NCBI GenBank assembly: GCA_009746045.1
Contig: RPFO01000079.1
Coordinates: forward strand, 192,501 to 256,500
Length of the DNA stretch: 64,000 nt
Origin: Mesostigma viride
Taxonomy: Eukaryota > Streptophyta > Mesostigmatophyceae > Mesostigmatales > Mesostigmataceae
Direction of reading: 5' to 3'
Shown here: positions 33,201 through 43,528 of the stretch, piece by piece
Layout: the number at the start of each line of letters is the position of its first letter
How positions within the stretch are numbered: the first letter of the stretch is position 1
Notes under the pieces: generated by a model
The model's input: the letters and a program-made list of their open reading frames with translations, nothing else
Told to the model about the DNA's origin: nothing
Database searches by the model: none
Position numbers and translations under genes: made by a program

Positions 33201-35477
33201 ACGCTGTATGGGTGCTGTAGGTGGGGCTTGGCTTTCTGTGCGACCGTTGAGTGCAACGCCTTGGCTTTCTTGCGACCGTTGAATTCAAAGCCTGAAATGA
33301 ACGCCCTTGCAAGGGAGCACAGGAGGATGGGAGCATATGACCACGGTAGCACGGCAGCTGGCACGGCAGGCGGCTTTGCAATCTAGGATGGCTGCACCCG
33401 TTAGGGCTTCTTGCCACCTTGACACGCTTGCCTGGAGCGGTTGGACCGCGCTGGCACCTGTCACTAGTACTAGAACCATCGCTGCCCACCATGCGGCAGT
33501 ACCACGTGCACGGCCAACAGCTGGTCTTTCTACCGCACCACCTGCAGTGGGTGCTCGCTGTGGCGGCAGCTCTGGCCAACTGGGTTCTTAGATCGTCAAC
33601 CTGGGGCTTGAGTGAGGGACCACACGAGCACAAGTGGACATGGTCGTTGACTACTGAGCAGTGTCCCCAATATCGTCGCCGGAATAGGAGAGTGATCGTC
33701 GCCTGAAATGCCACAGGCGCTGCCATGTGTTGTGTTATGTCAGTCTGGAGGTTGGCACATGGCACTCCCTGAACAGATGTCCGAGCGTTGTACAGCTGAA
33801 GGGGTGCAAGGTGGCTGTGGACGGGGATGCTCTCCTGTTAGGAGCAGCCTGCTTTTAAACTGTTCAGCCAGATGCCTGGTTCTGCTGGCCCATGTGCATG
33901 TGCACCTATTGGCTGTTTGAGTCTGTGACAACCCCTGTCGTCTTTGCCAAAGACCTGATGCTTTACTCGACAAATTTTCAGGTTGCTTGCTGCCCTAGCT
34001 TCTCCCCCTTAGCTCGACAAATTGTCAGCTTCCTTGCTGCCCTAGCTTCTGCCCCCTTTACTCAACAAATTATCAGGTTGCTTGCTGCCCTAGCTTCAGC
34101 CTCCTTGACTCGACAAAGTATCAGGTTGCTTGCTGCCGTTGCTTCTGCCCTGCGGCTTGTCAATGAGTGGCGCTGTCATGTTCCGTGCTTGGCTACCCAC
34201 ATGCGGAAAGGTGGTTCTGCCGTTGACTCTGGGCGCACACGGCTCCCCTGGCGCTTAACCAGACCATGGCAAATCAAAAGTGGTCGCACCTTTAATATAT
34301 GCTGCGGTCACACTGTTATCCTCACCACGGAAGCTATTTTCTGTGGACGAGACTACTGCAGGAGTCAGGCACTGCCATACCATGCTATAGAATTCACTTC
34401 ATCAAAGCGTTTACCTGAATAATTGTACAATTTGCATCGCTTCTGCTCGCGACCCATCCCCAGGTGCCGCTCATGTTCGAGACGCTCGCGAAGCTGGTGC
34501 ACGCGGACAAGATCAAGCTCAACTTCACCGAGTGAGTGGACACTTACCTTTTGGTAGTGGTGACCAGGGCGTGCGACTTGTTGTCGCAGTATGATCGTTA
34601 GCTACGGCTGCCCTCAACCTTTCTGGGGTTCCAGGAACCTGCTCAGGTCACTTCTTGCAGCTTGCCTTACAAGAAAGACACGTTGCTTGGGAGAGATTTG
34701 ATTTGAGAGAATCACTGCAGCACAGTTCGTCGTGAGGCCCTGTGAGATTGTGACATCTATACGCTTTGGTGGCGTGGTGTGGATGATATTATGACACTAC
34801 AGGCTGATAGTGTGGTCTTGTCTCTGTTAATGATGCTCCCCTGAAGGCAACAGCAGCTTTGCCGTCTGACGGGCCGGTGGGTGGGCTGAAATGCTACATA
34901 CATGCAATAGATGGAGACAAAGCCACCTTATGTTACACAGAACCCTTATGTTGGTAGGGTTGTGCAGGCTTCGCAGATAATTGCTTGCACCTGGCTTTGT
35001 TGCGCCTGTCTAGGGCGTAATGTTCTGCAAGTTGTCCAGTTCCCCTTTTTGTTTCTCTCGGTGTACCCATACTAGCGTAATCCTGGCTTTAATGCAGGAG
35101 GTTGACTTGAGGGGTGCCCCTTTCTAAGATTCTTTACAAGTTTGGTTAGGGCTTCAATATGTTAGAAAATTAGTGTGTACTGATAGGCAGTTTTTCCGTT
35201 CATAATATCAGGTTTCCGTGTGCCTGAGCTTTATGCCAAAAGAGTTCTCCCTGGCTGATTTGATGCATTTCATTTTCTCTTGTTTGATGATGTAGTTGCC
35301 CTAGGCTTGCGCCTCTAACACATTCCTCTTGTTTATGCGCGCCCTTCATTGATATTTTGATATCTGTACAGATACGAGCTGGCAACTGAGTTTGGTGAAG
35401 CTATGGAGCATGCTTGCGAAGAATACAGGAACACCAAGGTGCTTCTGCGCGTGAATGACGTGGGCGTCACATATTAG
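24250..35477 (+). CDS. MECR: J-domain (DnaJ)-trans-2-enoyl-CoA reductase (MECR) fusion protein
   Basis: Fourteen exons: 24250-24321, 25016-25129, 26088-26284, 26683-26731, 27750-27893, 28226-28282, 28854-29048, 30747-30887, 31258-31350, 31606-31722, 32334-32435, 33085-33141, 34464-34531, 35372-35477. All phases match and the total is 1512 nt (503 aa). ATG 24250 follows an in-frame TAA at 24229. Residues 9-72 form a J-domain (DPYQILGV, HPD in VTKEHPDKGG, AYDLLSDDEKRRQYD), followed by a charged linker. Residues about 145-503 are an MECR-type medium-chain reductase: INPQDLY, IGGNDGVG, NLKPGDGVILNAANSTVGR (nucleotide loop), LKLRTIALVRPG, PLIIYGCMSG and KVQGFALRRWM. MECR reduces trans-2-enoyl thioesters with NADPH in mitochondrial type II fatty acid synthesis. 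The usual active-site Tyr aligns with Phe215, and no presequence precedes the J-domain. Two adjacent genes remain an alternative. Confidence 0.82.
25375..26003. repeat. 42-bp minisatellite in intron 2 of the J-domain/MECR gene
   Basis: Fifteen nearly identical 42-bp units (15 x 42 = 630) with core CATGTGGGGGAGTGCGCGCG and TCTCTGGCGTATCGCGGTGG. Variation is confined to a few positions, so homogenisation is recent. Because 42 is a multiple of three, several frames stay open through the array; none is thought to be coding. Confidence 0.95.
26263..26332 (+). repeat. 60-bp duplication of the exon 3 end and its splice donor
   Basis: The exon 3 end TTCGAGGCGTGGCTGCGCAG^GTGAG (donor at 26285) is repeated 60 bp downstream as TTTGAGGCGTGGCTGCGCG^GTGAG. 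Between the two lies GCCGCGCAG, a possible acceptor, so the copy could act as an alternative short exon. Confidence 0.75.
26735..26820. repeat. (CACG/CACA)n dinucleotide-like tract
   Basis: A run of CACACG/CACGCA just downstream of the exon 4 donor in the J-domain/MECR gene. Confidence 0.85.
29159..30090. repeat. 29-bp minisatellite in intron 7 of the J-domain/MECR gene
   Basis: About 32 units of 29 bp, core CTGACCCTCTTTTGGCTTAC then TTTTCCTTC, with occasional substitutions (CTCGTTT, CCACTTT). The array is pyrimidine-rich on the plus strand and fills most of the intron between exons ending at 29048 and starting at 30747. Confidence 0.95.
30535..30690. repeat. (TGGCA)n pentanucleotide array
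   Basis: About 31 copies of TGGCA/CGGCA just upstream of exon 8 of the J-domain/MECR gene, ending some 55 bp before the acceptor at 30745-30746. Confidence 0.92.
33966..34155. repeat. 47-48-bp tandem repeat (4 copies) in intron 12 of the J-domain/MECR gene
   Basis: Units start with CTCGACAAA or CTCAACAAA at 33966, 34013, 34061 and 34109 and share TTGCTTGCTGCCCTAGCTTC. They are diverged by several substitutions. Confidence 0.85.
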
Positions 35478-35794
35478 TTTTACCTAACATGGCTGAGGTC
35501 CTGGAAGTATCATTTGCTACTAATGTCCTTGCTCAGGATAATTAATGCACAACCTGTGAACTCCATTCATGTTTATATTATATGAGACCTGACAGGCTGG
35601 CTTTGTGTTGGGAGCTTGGATCATCTTTAGCTCAGAGCAAGGAATGACCATAGTACTTGCCTAAAACAAGTACATGTGTCAAATTATGTTCTCACGACGG
35701 TGATGAATGATCCTTGCAGTACAGTGCTTACAGTGAAGCATGACTGTGTGATCCCTACCATGGCTGTTGGATCAACTGCGGTTTGCAACAGATG
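35478..35794. other. intergenic, 3' of the J-domain/MECR gene
   Basis: Presumed 3' UTR and spacer before the retroelement block. No TGTAA signal is found within it and no other feature is recognised. Confidence 0.4.
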
Positions 35795-36881
35795 AGATTA
35801 ATTAATTACTTAATAGACACATGACTGCGTCACGTGAGCATAAGTCCTCAGTGGGAGGGGAACATGGGATGGAATGGATGGTGTAAGTATCTAGGTCCTA
35901 GTTACAGGGTTATGGGCACCACGGCCCAGATCGCTATGAATATGCCACACGCGGTCACACGCGGAGCCCCCACAGACTTGGGGGGGGTCTCCTTCATCAC
36001 TACTTGCCATCTATCCTAGCACATGTCCATGCCGAGTCTTGAAAAGTCCACGGGTGGCGGCCCTGCCGCGCGCGGGCTGGGGCACGCCAGGTGAGGACAT
36101 ATCGCCCAGGCTGGGCGGGCTTGGTGCCAGCTAGTCTATCTGATGTGTCTACCTGATCTGTGCGGGCCAGGTGCCCGGCAAGGCGCAGGCGCCTGTGCCT
36201 AAGAATGTGGGAAACATAGGGCAAATCAGCGTACAAATCCTCATTACTAATGTGCAAACCAAAGGGGATGTTAAGGGCCTTGCGCAGCATCTGGGTGACG
36301 GTGCCGTCGAGTCGTTGCTCCAGCTCCTGCGTCAGTGTCTAGGTCTCGGCACCGTACCTAGGTCAGGATCGTCAGAATGACGACCTTGAAGAGGTCACGC
36401 TTGACGATCCGGGGTAGGGCGGGGTTGCTCCACCAGCGGCGGTGGTCATGGAGGTGCGCCGGCCACGCCATGCATGCCGATCCGTGTTGTCACTGAGGTC
36501 GTCCTCGCAGTCGGGAAGCCAACTGCCGAGCAGCTTGAAGCGGCCTGAAGGAGGGTAGTGGACCTCGGTGTCGTCGAAGAGGCCGAGTGTGGGTGTGGGC
36601 CCTGCCATGCCGAGGGCCAGGGCCTCCGTTTTGGGGCTGATTTCTAGACCAACCGCTCGAGCCTCGAGCGCCAGGCAGTCCAGCCAAAGTTGGGCAGACT
36701 CCGGCTGCTCGATGAGCGTGATGTCGTCGGCATAAATGAGGTCAGCTAGTAAATTCTGCTTGTTAGTCGGCCCCCCTTCTCCAAGCTCGTTCGTGATCGC
36801 TAGGCGCCGGGGGCACGGCCTGCAATGCTAGCAAAGCGAGCACGTGCCTGGCGCATAACATAATCCACTACAATAATAAAC

Positions 36882-37300
36882 AGGTACGGCAGAATATACG
36901 CTTGGCTGATTTCGATAGTACCGGCTACGCCCCCTTCTACTAAAAAGAAGGATTCAGCCGTGTTCAGCCCGTCTCACGGTGCGAGACTGAACAAGTCTCG
37001 CGTGTAGACACGTGTGTAGTACTCCTACACACAGATCTCGAGTGATTTATCTAGTACCAAATCCGAAAGGCTTGCATCACTCCCCGGACAGGAGAACTTT
37101 TGCGGATGACTGTAGGTGTAAGTTGGCGATGCCATGGTAACCGGAGACGTCCGTCCTATAGTCAGCAAAATTGGTGCGAGAGGTCCCCAGTTCGATTCCG
37201 GTCGGATTCATTTGCAGATCGCGTTTTCCGCGTTTTCCGCGGCCTGGCACTGAACGCAAAGGTTTTCACCTTTGCGGAGTGTCTGATCAGAAGGTACGGC
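36882..37300. mobile_element. nested 401-bp insertion with 9-bp target duplication (SINE-like)
   Basis: The direct repeat AGGTACGGC occurs at 36882-36890 and 37292-37300 and flanks 401 bp absent from other LINE copies. Removing one repeat plus the insert rejoins the LINE reverse-transcriptase frame exactly (VLSPYL to FIIVVDYVM on the minus strand). The ends (AGAATATACG... and ...GTCTGATCAGA) are not inverted repeats. The insert contains a tRNA-like block at 37150-37206. A SINE is the best guess; a 9-bp duplication would also fit a Mutator-type DNA element. Confidence 0.7.
37150..37206 (+). ncRNA. tRNA-like sequence without anticodon arm (SINE core or tRNA relic)
   Basis: 5' TCCGTCC can pair with 3' GGTCGGA (6 of 7) as an acceptor stem. 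TATAGTCAGCAAAATTGG resembles a box A/D-arm and AGTTCGATTCC a box B/T-arm. The total is only 57 nt, so the anticodon arm is missing and the T-stem pairs poorly. It is unlikely to be a functional tRNA; an RNA polymerase III promoter relic of a tRNA-derived SINE is more plausible. Confidence 0.4.
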
Positions 37301-37519
37301 GATAGGACGCAACCCTGCCAGACGCCGGTCTGCAGTGGGCATGGCGGGGTAATGCCGTGTTGAGTGCGCACCGAAGTGGTGGACCCCTCATACAGCGTGC
37401 GGATGACGGTAATCAGGGGAGTGGGGACGCGAGCGCGAGCAAGTACAGCCCATAGAGCGTCCTAGAGGACAGAATCAAAAGCCTTGATGAAGTCGACGAA
37501 GAGCAGGATGTACATGTAC

Positions 37520-38345
37520 CATTCATTTATCAATTGATTACACGCGCTCCTGTCGGGGAGTCGCGGAGCACAATAATACAGAGTTAAAGTGCTTTTCTTC
37601 CCTGAACGCTGCACGCTGGGAAGGGGGCAGAGACAATATATATATTAAAAATATAATTACTTACAGCAGAGTGAAATCACTCAAACCAAAGCAAACGCCC
37701 AGCTATAAACCTCTATACAGAGCCATGTCAAATCTCTATACTACGATAAGACCAATGGAAACTCCTAACGGGAGGAACCTAATAGCCCTGCTGCACCGCA
37801 AAATCAGCCCGCGTACGGCGGAGCATGATGTCAGCCATGGCCCGAGTCAGCGCCACCGACAAGCGCTGACGCCAATATGACGTCCAGGTCCGCGCCGACC
37901 ATGGGGCCCGCTGGCCCTCCAGGTCCAGCCGGTCCTCCCGGAGCCGGCAACACTCCTTGAAGAAGGCGGAGGTCAGGGGCCCCATGGCCCCAAACTCCTC
38001 TAGGACAAAGGGCACCACACGATGGTGCCCGACGTCGCCGTAGGCCAGGAGCTTGGCCCGCTCCGCCCGGTCCGCCGTGTAACCTGCCGTGAGGGAGGCC
38101 CCAGCCACGTGGCTAAGAGCCAAGGGCCGCGCCACCGAAACGTCGATAAGCAGATGCCGGCCACCCCCTCAAAGTCCAGCACCACGATGTCAGGCCGGTG
38201 GTTGGGGGAATAGAAGGCAGCGCCATCCGCATCCTCGGACCGGATGTTCGCGTGGGGGAAAACCGACCGAATCATGGCGAGCACCACCGTCAGGAGGACA
38301 GTGTGCAAATACAAATACCAATTCTGATTCTGTTGGCCCCCCATG
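37520..38345 (-). mobile_element. retroelement C-terminal (nuclease-like) fragment
   Basis: Two overlapping minus-strand frames read YSPNHRPDIVVLDFEG and then, after a frameshift, VARPLALSHVAGASLTAGYT, VGHHRVVPFVLEEFGAMGPL and WRQRLSVALTRAMADIMLRR. This kind of region (RPDIVVLDF ... VVPFVLE..GA.G) is familiar from the C-terminus of many algal and plant reverse-transcriptase polyproteins and may be a PD-(D/E)xK-like nuclease fold; that assignment is from memory of the pattern, not a search. The 3' side has a GCTCCTGTCGGGGAGTC hairpin at about 37539-37555 and an AT-rich tail, as in the other elements. Confidence 0.5.
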
Positions 38346-38717
38346 CAGGCAAGGTAGTGAGTCCCCGTGGGATCCAGCGGCTGCCCACAGCTACCACAAG
38401 GCCGCCCGGCCGGAACAAGAGGTATATATATTTTTTATTATTATTTAACATATCTCCGTTGGGAGGACATGTAGCACATATCCCTGAGACGGGGCATATG
38501 GCTTCATTCTGGGCTACTTCCTGGCTCCGGCCTGCAATGGTAGGCTGTAAACTGCACAAGCTCTGGGTGCACAAAGTGCACCAGCTGCACCACCATCATG
38601 TATCAGAGCTCAAAGGCCTGGCATGGGGCGGAAGATCATCATGGCTAAACAATGGCTAGGGCATTGCTTCTCAGCAGAGAGTAGCTCTCTGCATGGGCAC
38701 AGCATAACTAAATAAAA

Positions 38718-41700
38718 CTAGGCATCATCTGGTGTGTGGCACATCATACATAGGCACACATGTACATGGCTAAATAATGCGAAGTCATCAGCCGGTAGGG
38801 CGCCGGTAATAGGCGTAAATCTTCGTCTTCGTGCCTGCCAGGGCTTGTGGTCAACGTGGATGACCGCCCCCCTCCAGTATACCGGCTTTCCCCCTGCGCT
38901 CTGCCGGAGCTGAAGGTAGGTCCGCCAGAGCTCGCGTCGCCGCTGTTGCTGGGCCAGGGTCAAGTCGGCGTCCAGCGTGAAGCGAGTCCCCGAGAGCTTC
39001 TTGCGGCCTTTAAGGAACGACAGCTTGTCCGCCATGTACTTGAAGGTGAGGAGCACGGGTGCCGGGCCAGCCTTACCCCGTGCGCGGGGGAGGCGGACAG
39101 CCGACATCCGCAGCTCACCAGTGAGTTGCATCAGTGGGGGCAAGAATGTCGCGCTTAAATGCCGTGAGAAGAGTCGTCGAGGTCTCACCTACCGGCTGGT
39201 CGAAGTGCTTGACGATGACATTGTGGCTGTGCTGGGTGATGTCGGCCTCCTCGCGAAGGTCAAGTGCTTGTTGCTCGAGCTGTGCCGCGATGGTGGAGGT
39301 GGTGGAGGTGGTATGATGCTTAAGGGGAGGTGGCACCCCAAAAACCTTAAAACTTGACCCATGCTAATATCACTTGAATTTCAGTTGCACCATGCTAAAT
39401 TATGATTGGGGGCACTAAATAACATCTCTAGTGAGTTGTCCATGCACTTGTTGGGGGTACTACCCCCACATATACGCCAATATAGCGCTATAAATAGAAA
39501 AAGACGCTAATTAGGGCTATGTATGCCCCAGCCCATGCACTCATTTGTTGGCAAAAAAAAATGTAGCGTCTATAGTTCCCTGAGTTTGTAGCTTGCTGAG
39601 CTATTTACATCATGAATATGACAAAACCTTGAACAGTTATTAATTTCCCCGCAAAAGTACCCTTTTTTTACCGGACATTGGGAATAAACATGTCATAAAC
39701 ACTTCAGATAAGGCCACAAAATGTAGCGAAAATCCGGCTAACAGGGGGACAGCAGTGGTCCAAGTCCCAGGTCATTCCGACAAGTCTAGCTCAAGTTATT
39801 GCGTTTGGCGTGCTAAAACCTGAACATACGCTAAATGAGGTTTTTCTGTGTATAAGGCCACCTAGGCATCATGTTTTCCATCCAAGAAGCCAAAAAACAT
39901 GCCCAACTCGATCACACAACATAAGAAAAGGCTAGGCACCTCATCTGCCCTCCCCTGCCCTCAGCATGGCCAGCCTTGCCAGCGTGCGCATAGCAACACC
40001 ATCGCTAGGCATACACGCACCAAGAGAGCATACACTAAGCTCAGCCCAAGGTTACCATGTAAATTTATGCCAAGAACTCAGCAAGTATACGTGTAAAAAC
40101 CTTAGAAAGACTGCCCAAGCAATAGAGGCAACTGCAGCCTGCAAACTTGGCAGCAAATCATACATGTTGTATGCCAAGCATTCACATCCTATCCAGCTTG
40201 CCTTGCTGCACACATAGCAGGGAAGTCTTAATGGTTATAGCTCAAGGAAAGCAATGGAAACACCTATCTAATGCAATGCCACTCATGCAGTATGGCCAGC
40301 AAAAGAACCACTCTCACCTTCCTTTCCAATAGGGCAATTTGCTAAGAAGCTGATGCCAGCTTGTTAGCCTCTAGGCACATGCCGGATGTCGTTCTAAAAC
40401 AGGCGTGTCAGATCCGGCACATAACAAAGCGTCTGAGCAAGGTCACGTCCAAAGGATTATGGAAAACAAATGTCAACACATTACCAACAACTTGACCTCG
40501 GCGCATTTAGCATGCCAGCCACAAACTACACGAAATTGTACGAAATAGCTAGGAATCTGACGATGCAACCGAAAGAAATGGAGCGCTTCCTGCAGGGAAA
40601 CTGCCCGAAAAAAAGGCGAAAGGCCGACGTTAATGCACCTGCCTGCGTGGAAATGTTTCATGCATAAACTGGCACGCAAGCTCGAACAATAAAAGAACAT
40701 CATCATCCATTGATCAGGCGAACAAGGAAGGTGCGCCTTCCGTGAATACGTCGAAGGCGACATGCGCAGGCCTGCGTAGGTTCTTACCTTGAATGCCGGA
40801 AATGTAAAAGAAACCGGGAAGCTTCGGCACAAACTCGACAACACCATTAAGTTAGCTTCATAATCGCTCTTTAGAGCCTACGTTGCCTCACAATAGCTGC
40901 CGTAAACCTGCATTAAATTTCATGATCCGCAAGAGAAATTATATCCTGGACCCCCGCGCCCGTAGCCGTTCGAGAAATTAGCGATATTGCAAACCGTAAA
41001 CTTTCCGCCACGCAATGAGGTAATCAACTAATCTTCTGCGAAATTCAAGCATTTTTTCTAGCTGTTTACGTGCCATATCGATTAATATTGCATAAAGGCA
41101 TGCCGCCATGGCCACTTCCGCGAGGGTTGAGCGGTCCGGGCACACATTATACACCGTACGGACGGTACCGCGAATTTTTTGGCGCGGAAAATATTCGGCG
41201 CGCCACGTCCCCTTAAGCAAGTCCGCCCAGGTGGAGGGAGCATCGCTGCCAGCCGGGCCAGCAGATGCCGGCTGGGCAGCGATGTCCTTCACCGTCTGGG
41301 TGGTGAGGCCGGCGGTGTCATGCAAGCTCTCAAGGGCGGTGGCGGTGGCTTGGAGGCGCTGGTCGAGGTCGAGGAGCTGCATGGGCCGTGATGTCGGCAG
41401 TGGAGGCAGAAATGGCAGTGGAGGTGGAGGCGACGGTGGTGGAAAGGTGAGGAAGCTCAGCAGCCAGCGTGCCGCCCAGTGCTGCTACATCGGCAGCAAG
41501 GGGGGTCACGTGCTGCTGGAAGGCTTCCGTAAGGATGGAACGGAGTGTGGGGGCGGAGATGGATGGAGCCCAGATCTCGCCGTCAGAGCGCATGAGAAGG
41601 GAGTTGAGAATGGTGTGCTGGAGTTGGGGGCGGGCGCACCCGAGCAGGGCGTCGGGGTTAAACCAATTCCTGTGCGGGGTGATGAGGCGATTGATGTCGT

Positions 41701-42003
41701 GGAGATGGAGGCACAGGTCGTAAAGCGAGGCGTAGTCCCCCCAGAAGAGGCAATGCAGGGCAGTTGCCGGGGACATGTTGGTCCAGTCGTGATCGTCGAC
41801 CTTGAAAGGTTGGGGCCGAAAGCGCGGTTCTGTGGGGCGTGAAAACCCTCCTGTTTTGTCGGCTGGGCGGCTGCGTTTAGGGTCAGGCGATGCCGATGGC
41901 CAGGCATTAAGCCTGGGAGGGTTCGGGGCGACCACCAGTGCGTGACTAGTGTCACCGCTGCCTGAGGGCGAAGCTGCAGCCGGAGCTGCAGACGAATTTT
42001 CAT
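38718..42003 (-). pseudogene. LINE ORF1 (L1-type RNA-binding protein), interrupted
   Basis: The 5' half (42003-41217) includes KVDDHDWTNMSPATALHCLF, HRNWFNPDALLG, TPLAADVAALGGTLAAELPH, RLQATATALESLHDTAGL and STWADLL, with one frame change near 41380. After the inserted element the frame resumes as KHHTTSTTSTIAAQLEQQAL, DLREEADITQHSHNVIVKHF (coiled coil into an RRM-like core) to DATHW and a stop. An overlapping frame then continues as APVLLTFKYMADKLSFLKGR, GTRFTLDADLTLAQQQRRR and KPVYWRGAVIHVD to 38718. The latter blocks are the typical basic C-terminus of L1-like ORF1 proteins. It would bind LINE RNA; here it is a dead copy. Confidence 0.65.
39320..41216. mobile_element. TTAA-flanked non-autonomous DNA transposon, copy B
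   Basis: TTAA at 39320-39323 and 41213-41216; termini GGGGAGGTGGC...GCCACGTCCCC. It has the same length (1.9 kb) and shared internal blocks as copy A at 13551-15464. Collapsing the two TTAA copies to one restores the host ORF1 codons (TTG CTT AAG CAT on the minus strand, L-L-K-H), so this is a precise TTAA insertion without other target change. Internal open frames are short and unrelated between the copies. Confidence 0.8.
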
Positions 42004-42845
42004 GGCCGAGCGCAGCCAGCCAGGCTTCGTTGCGTCGAGCGTTTGCTCGTCATATATTGCGTAATAGCTTTGGAAAATTATATCAGCATGAGCGTCTTAG
42101 AAAGACGAAGCGATTGTGATATTCACAGCCGATCATTCGGTGCTCAAACGTGAAAGTTATGAGCTCCGCCATCAGCCGTGGCTACCTCGTGGCTCGTGGC
42201 TCGTGGCTGCGTAAATACGTGTATAATACGCGTATAATACGCAATACGGCAGTACGCCGAGTTTTATTAAGTGAGCCAACTAATAGTGTTTTGCCGTTAC
42301 TAATGCCGAATCGCCGTGCTAGCTCACACTGGATACAGGCACCCATACCAATAAATTACGCTGTTACGTGTTGATTAATTCATTAATATTAATGCCAATA
42401 AATAACACCAGCAACCAGCGCGGTACCGTTGGCACATACGTGCATCAGACATGGCGTGACCAGCGTGGTGGTCTCCAGCATTCATATTCAGTGAGACAAC
42501 TACATGTATTACCTGGATGCAGGGCAATCCAATGTCATGGAAGGACTAGGGTAGTTGCATGCATATGTTCAGTGCAAAGTAATTACTGGCCTTATATGGC
42601 CAAGAGCATCAACGCAAATAATTCTTCTAGACTTACATAGGGCGCAAGGAAAAGGAATGATGCGTAAAACAAGATCGAAGTACATGTTCCGGCGCACGAC
42701 ATGATGCAATCACATGCAATGTTAACTTTGTTTAACTTTTCATGTGTAACTTAATTTCGTACTACAATGAGATCAGCAACTGAGAACTCCGGCGTGGCAT
42801 ATGCCTCTGCGCATGACACACAAATACGGACTTGATTACTGAAGT
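42004..42845. other. intergenic spacer without recognised content
   Basis: AT-richer than the surrounding host genes. A GTATAATACGC motif is repeated near 42220-42240. No coding or repeat homology to the rest of the window is noticed. Confidence 0.4.
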
Positions 42846-42848
42846 ACT

Positions 42849-43528
42849 TACCCACCTACCTACCTACCTACCTACCTACCTACCTACCTACCTACCTACC
42901 TACCTACCTACCTACCTACCTACCTACCTACCTACCTACCTACCTACCTACCTACCTACCTACCTACCTACCTACCTACCTACCTACCTACCTACCTACC
43001 TACCTACCTACCTACCTACCTACCTACCTACCTACCTACCTACCTACCTACCTACCTACCTACCTACCTACCTACCTACCTACCTACCGGCCTACCTACC
43101 TACCGGCCTACCTACCTACCTACCTACCTACCTATCTAACCTACCTACCTACCTACCTACCTACCTACCTACCTACCTACCTACCTACCTACCTACCTAC
43201 CTACCTACCTACCTACCTACCTACCTACCTACCTACCTACCTACCTACCTACCTACCTACCTACCTACCTACCTACCTACCTACCTACCTACCTACCTAC
43301 CTACCTACCTACCTACCTACCTACCTTCCTACCTACCTACCTACCTACCTACCTACCTACCTACCTACCTACCTACCTACCTACCTACCTACCTACCTAC
43401 CTACCTACCTACCTACCTACCTACCTACCTACCTACCTACCTACCTACCTACCTACCTACCTACCTACCTACCTACCTACCTACCTACCTACCTACCTAC
43501 CTACCTACCTACCTACCTACCTACCTAC
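42849..43528. repeat. (CCTA)n tetranucleotide array
   Basis: About 680 bp of almost pure TACC/CCTA repeats with a few interruptions (ACCGGCC at about 43086 and 43102, CTATCTAACC near 43132, CTTCC near 43325). It lies between the LINE block and the 3' end of the ankyrin gene. The unit is not the TTTTAGGG telomere repeat of Chlamydomonas. Confidence 0.97.

Larger units (their letters stand above)
35795..37510 (-). mobile_element. LINE copy with intact YADD box, interrupted by a 401-bp insertion
   Basis: On the minus strand: ILLFVDFIKAFDSVL (RT motif A, near 37500-37455), GVWQGCVLSPYL then (after the insertion) FIIVVDYVMRQARARF, LLADLIYADDITLIEQPESA (catalytic box, near 36770-36710), LALGMAGPTPTLGLFDDTEV, FKLLGSWLPD, and the post-RT block LRHRRLRLAGHLARTDQ (near 36200). 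The 3' end (35811-35888) has a CCTCAGTGGGAGG hairpin and an (ATTA)n tail. The endonuclease and ORF1 are absent, and frameshifts occur in the thumb. The copy is 5'-truncated but carries the best-preserved palm domain in the window. Confidence 0.75.
38440..42003 (-). mobile_element. LINE copy: ORF1 plus 3' tail, ORF2 deleted; split by a TTAA transposon
   Basis: ORF1 is encoded on the minus strand from about 42003 to 41217 and resumes from 39319 to 38718, separated by a DNA element at 39320-41216. Immediately 3' of ORF1 comes a short spacer and the LINE 3' terminus (hairpin CTCCGTTGGGAG at 38453-38464 and an AT tail to about 38430), so the entire ORF2 has been lost. Confidence 0.68.

Noticed and set aside
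37077-37371. Frames with peptides like NPTGIELGTSRT and NRTGDLSHQFC
   Set aside because: Such peptides are typical translations of tRNA-derived repeat sequence (box B region), here the SINE-like insert, not a gene.
42849-43528. Possible interstitial telomere array
   Set aside because: The unit CCTA does not match known green-algal telomere repeats (TTTTAGGG or TTTAGGG).
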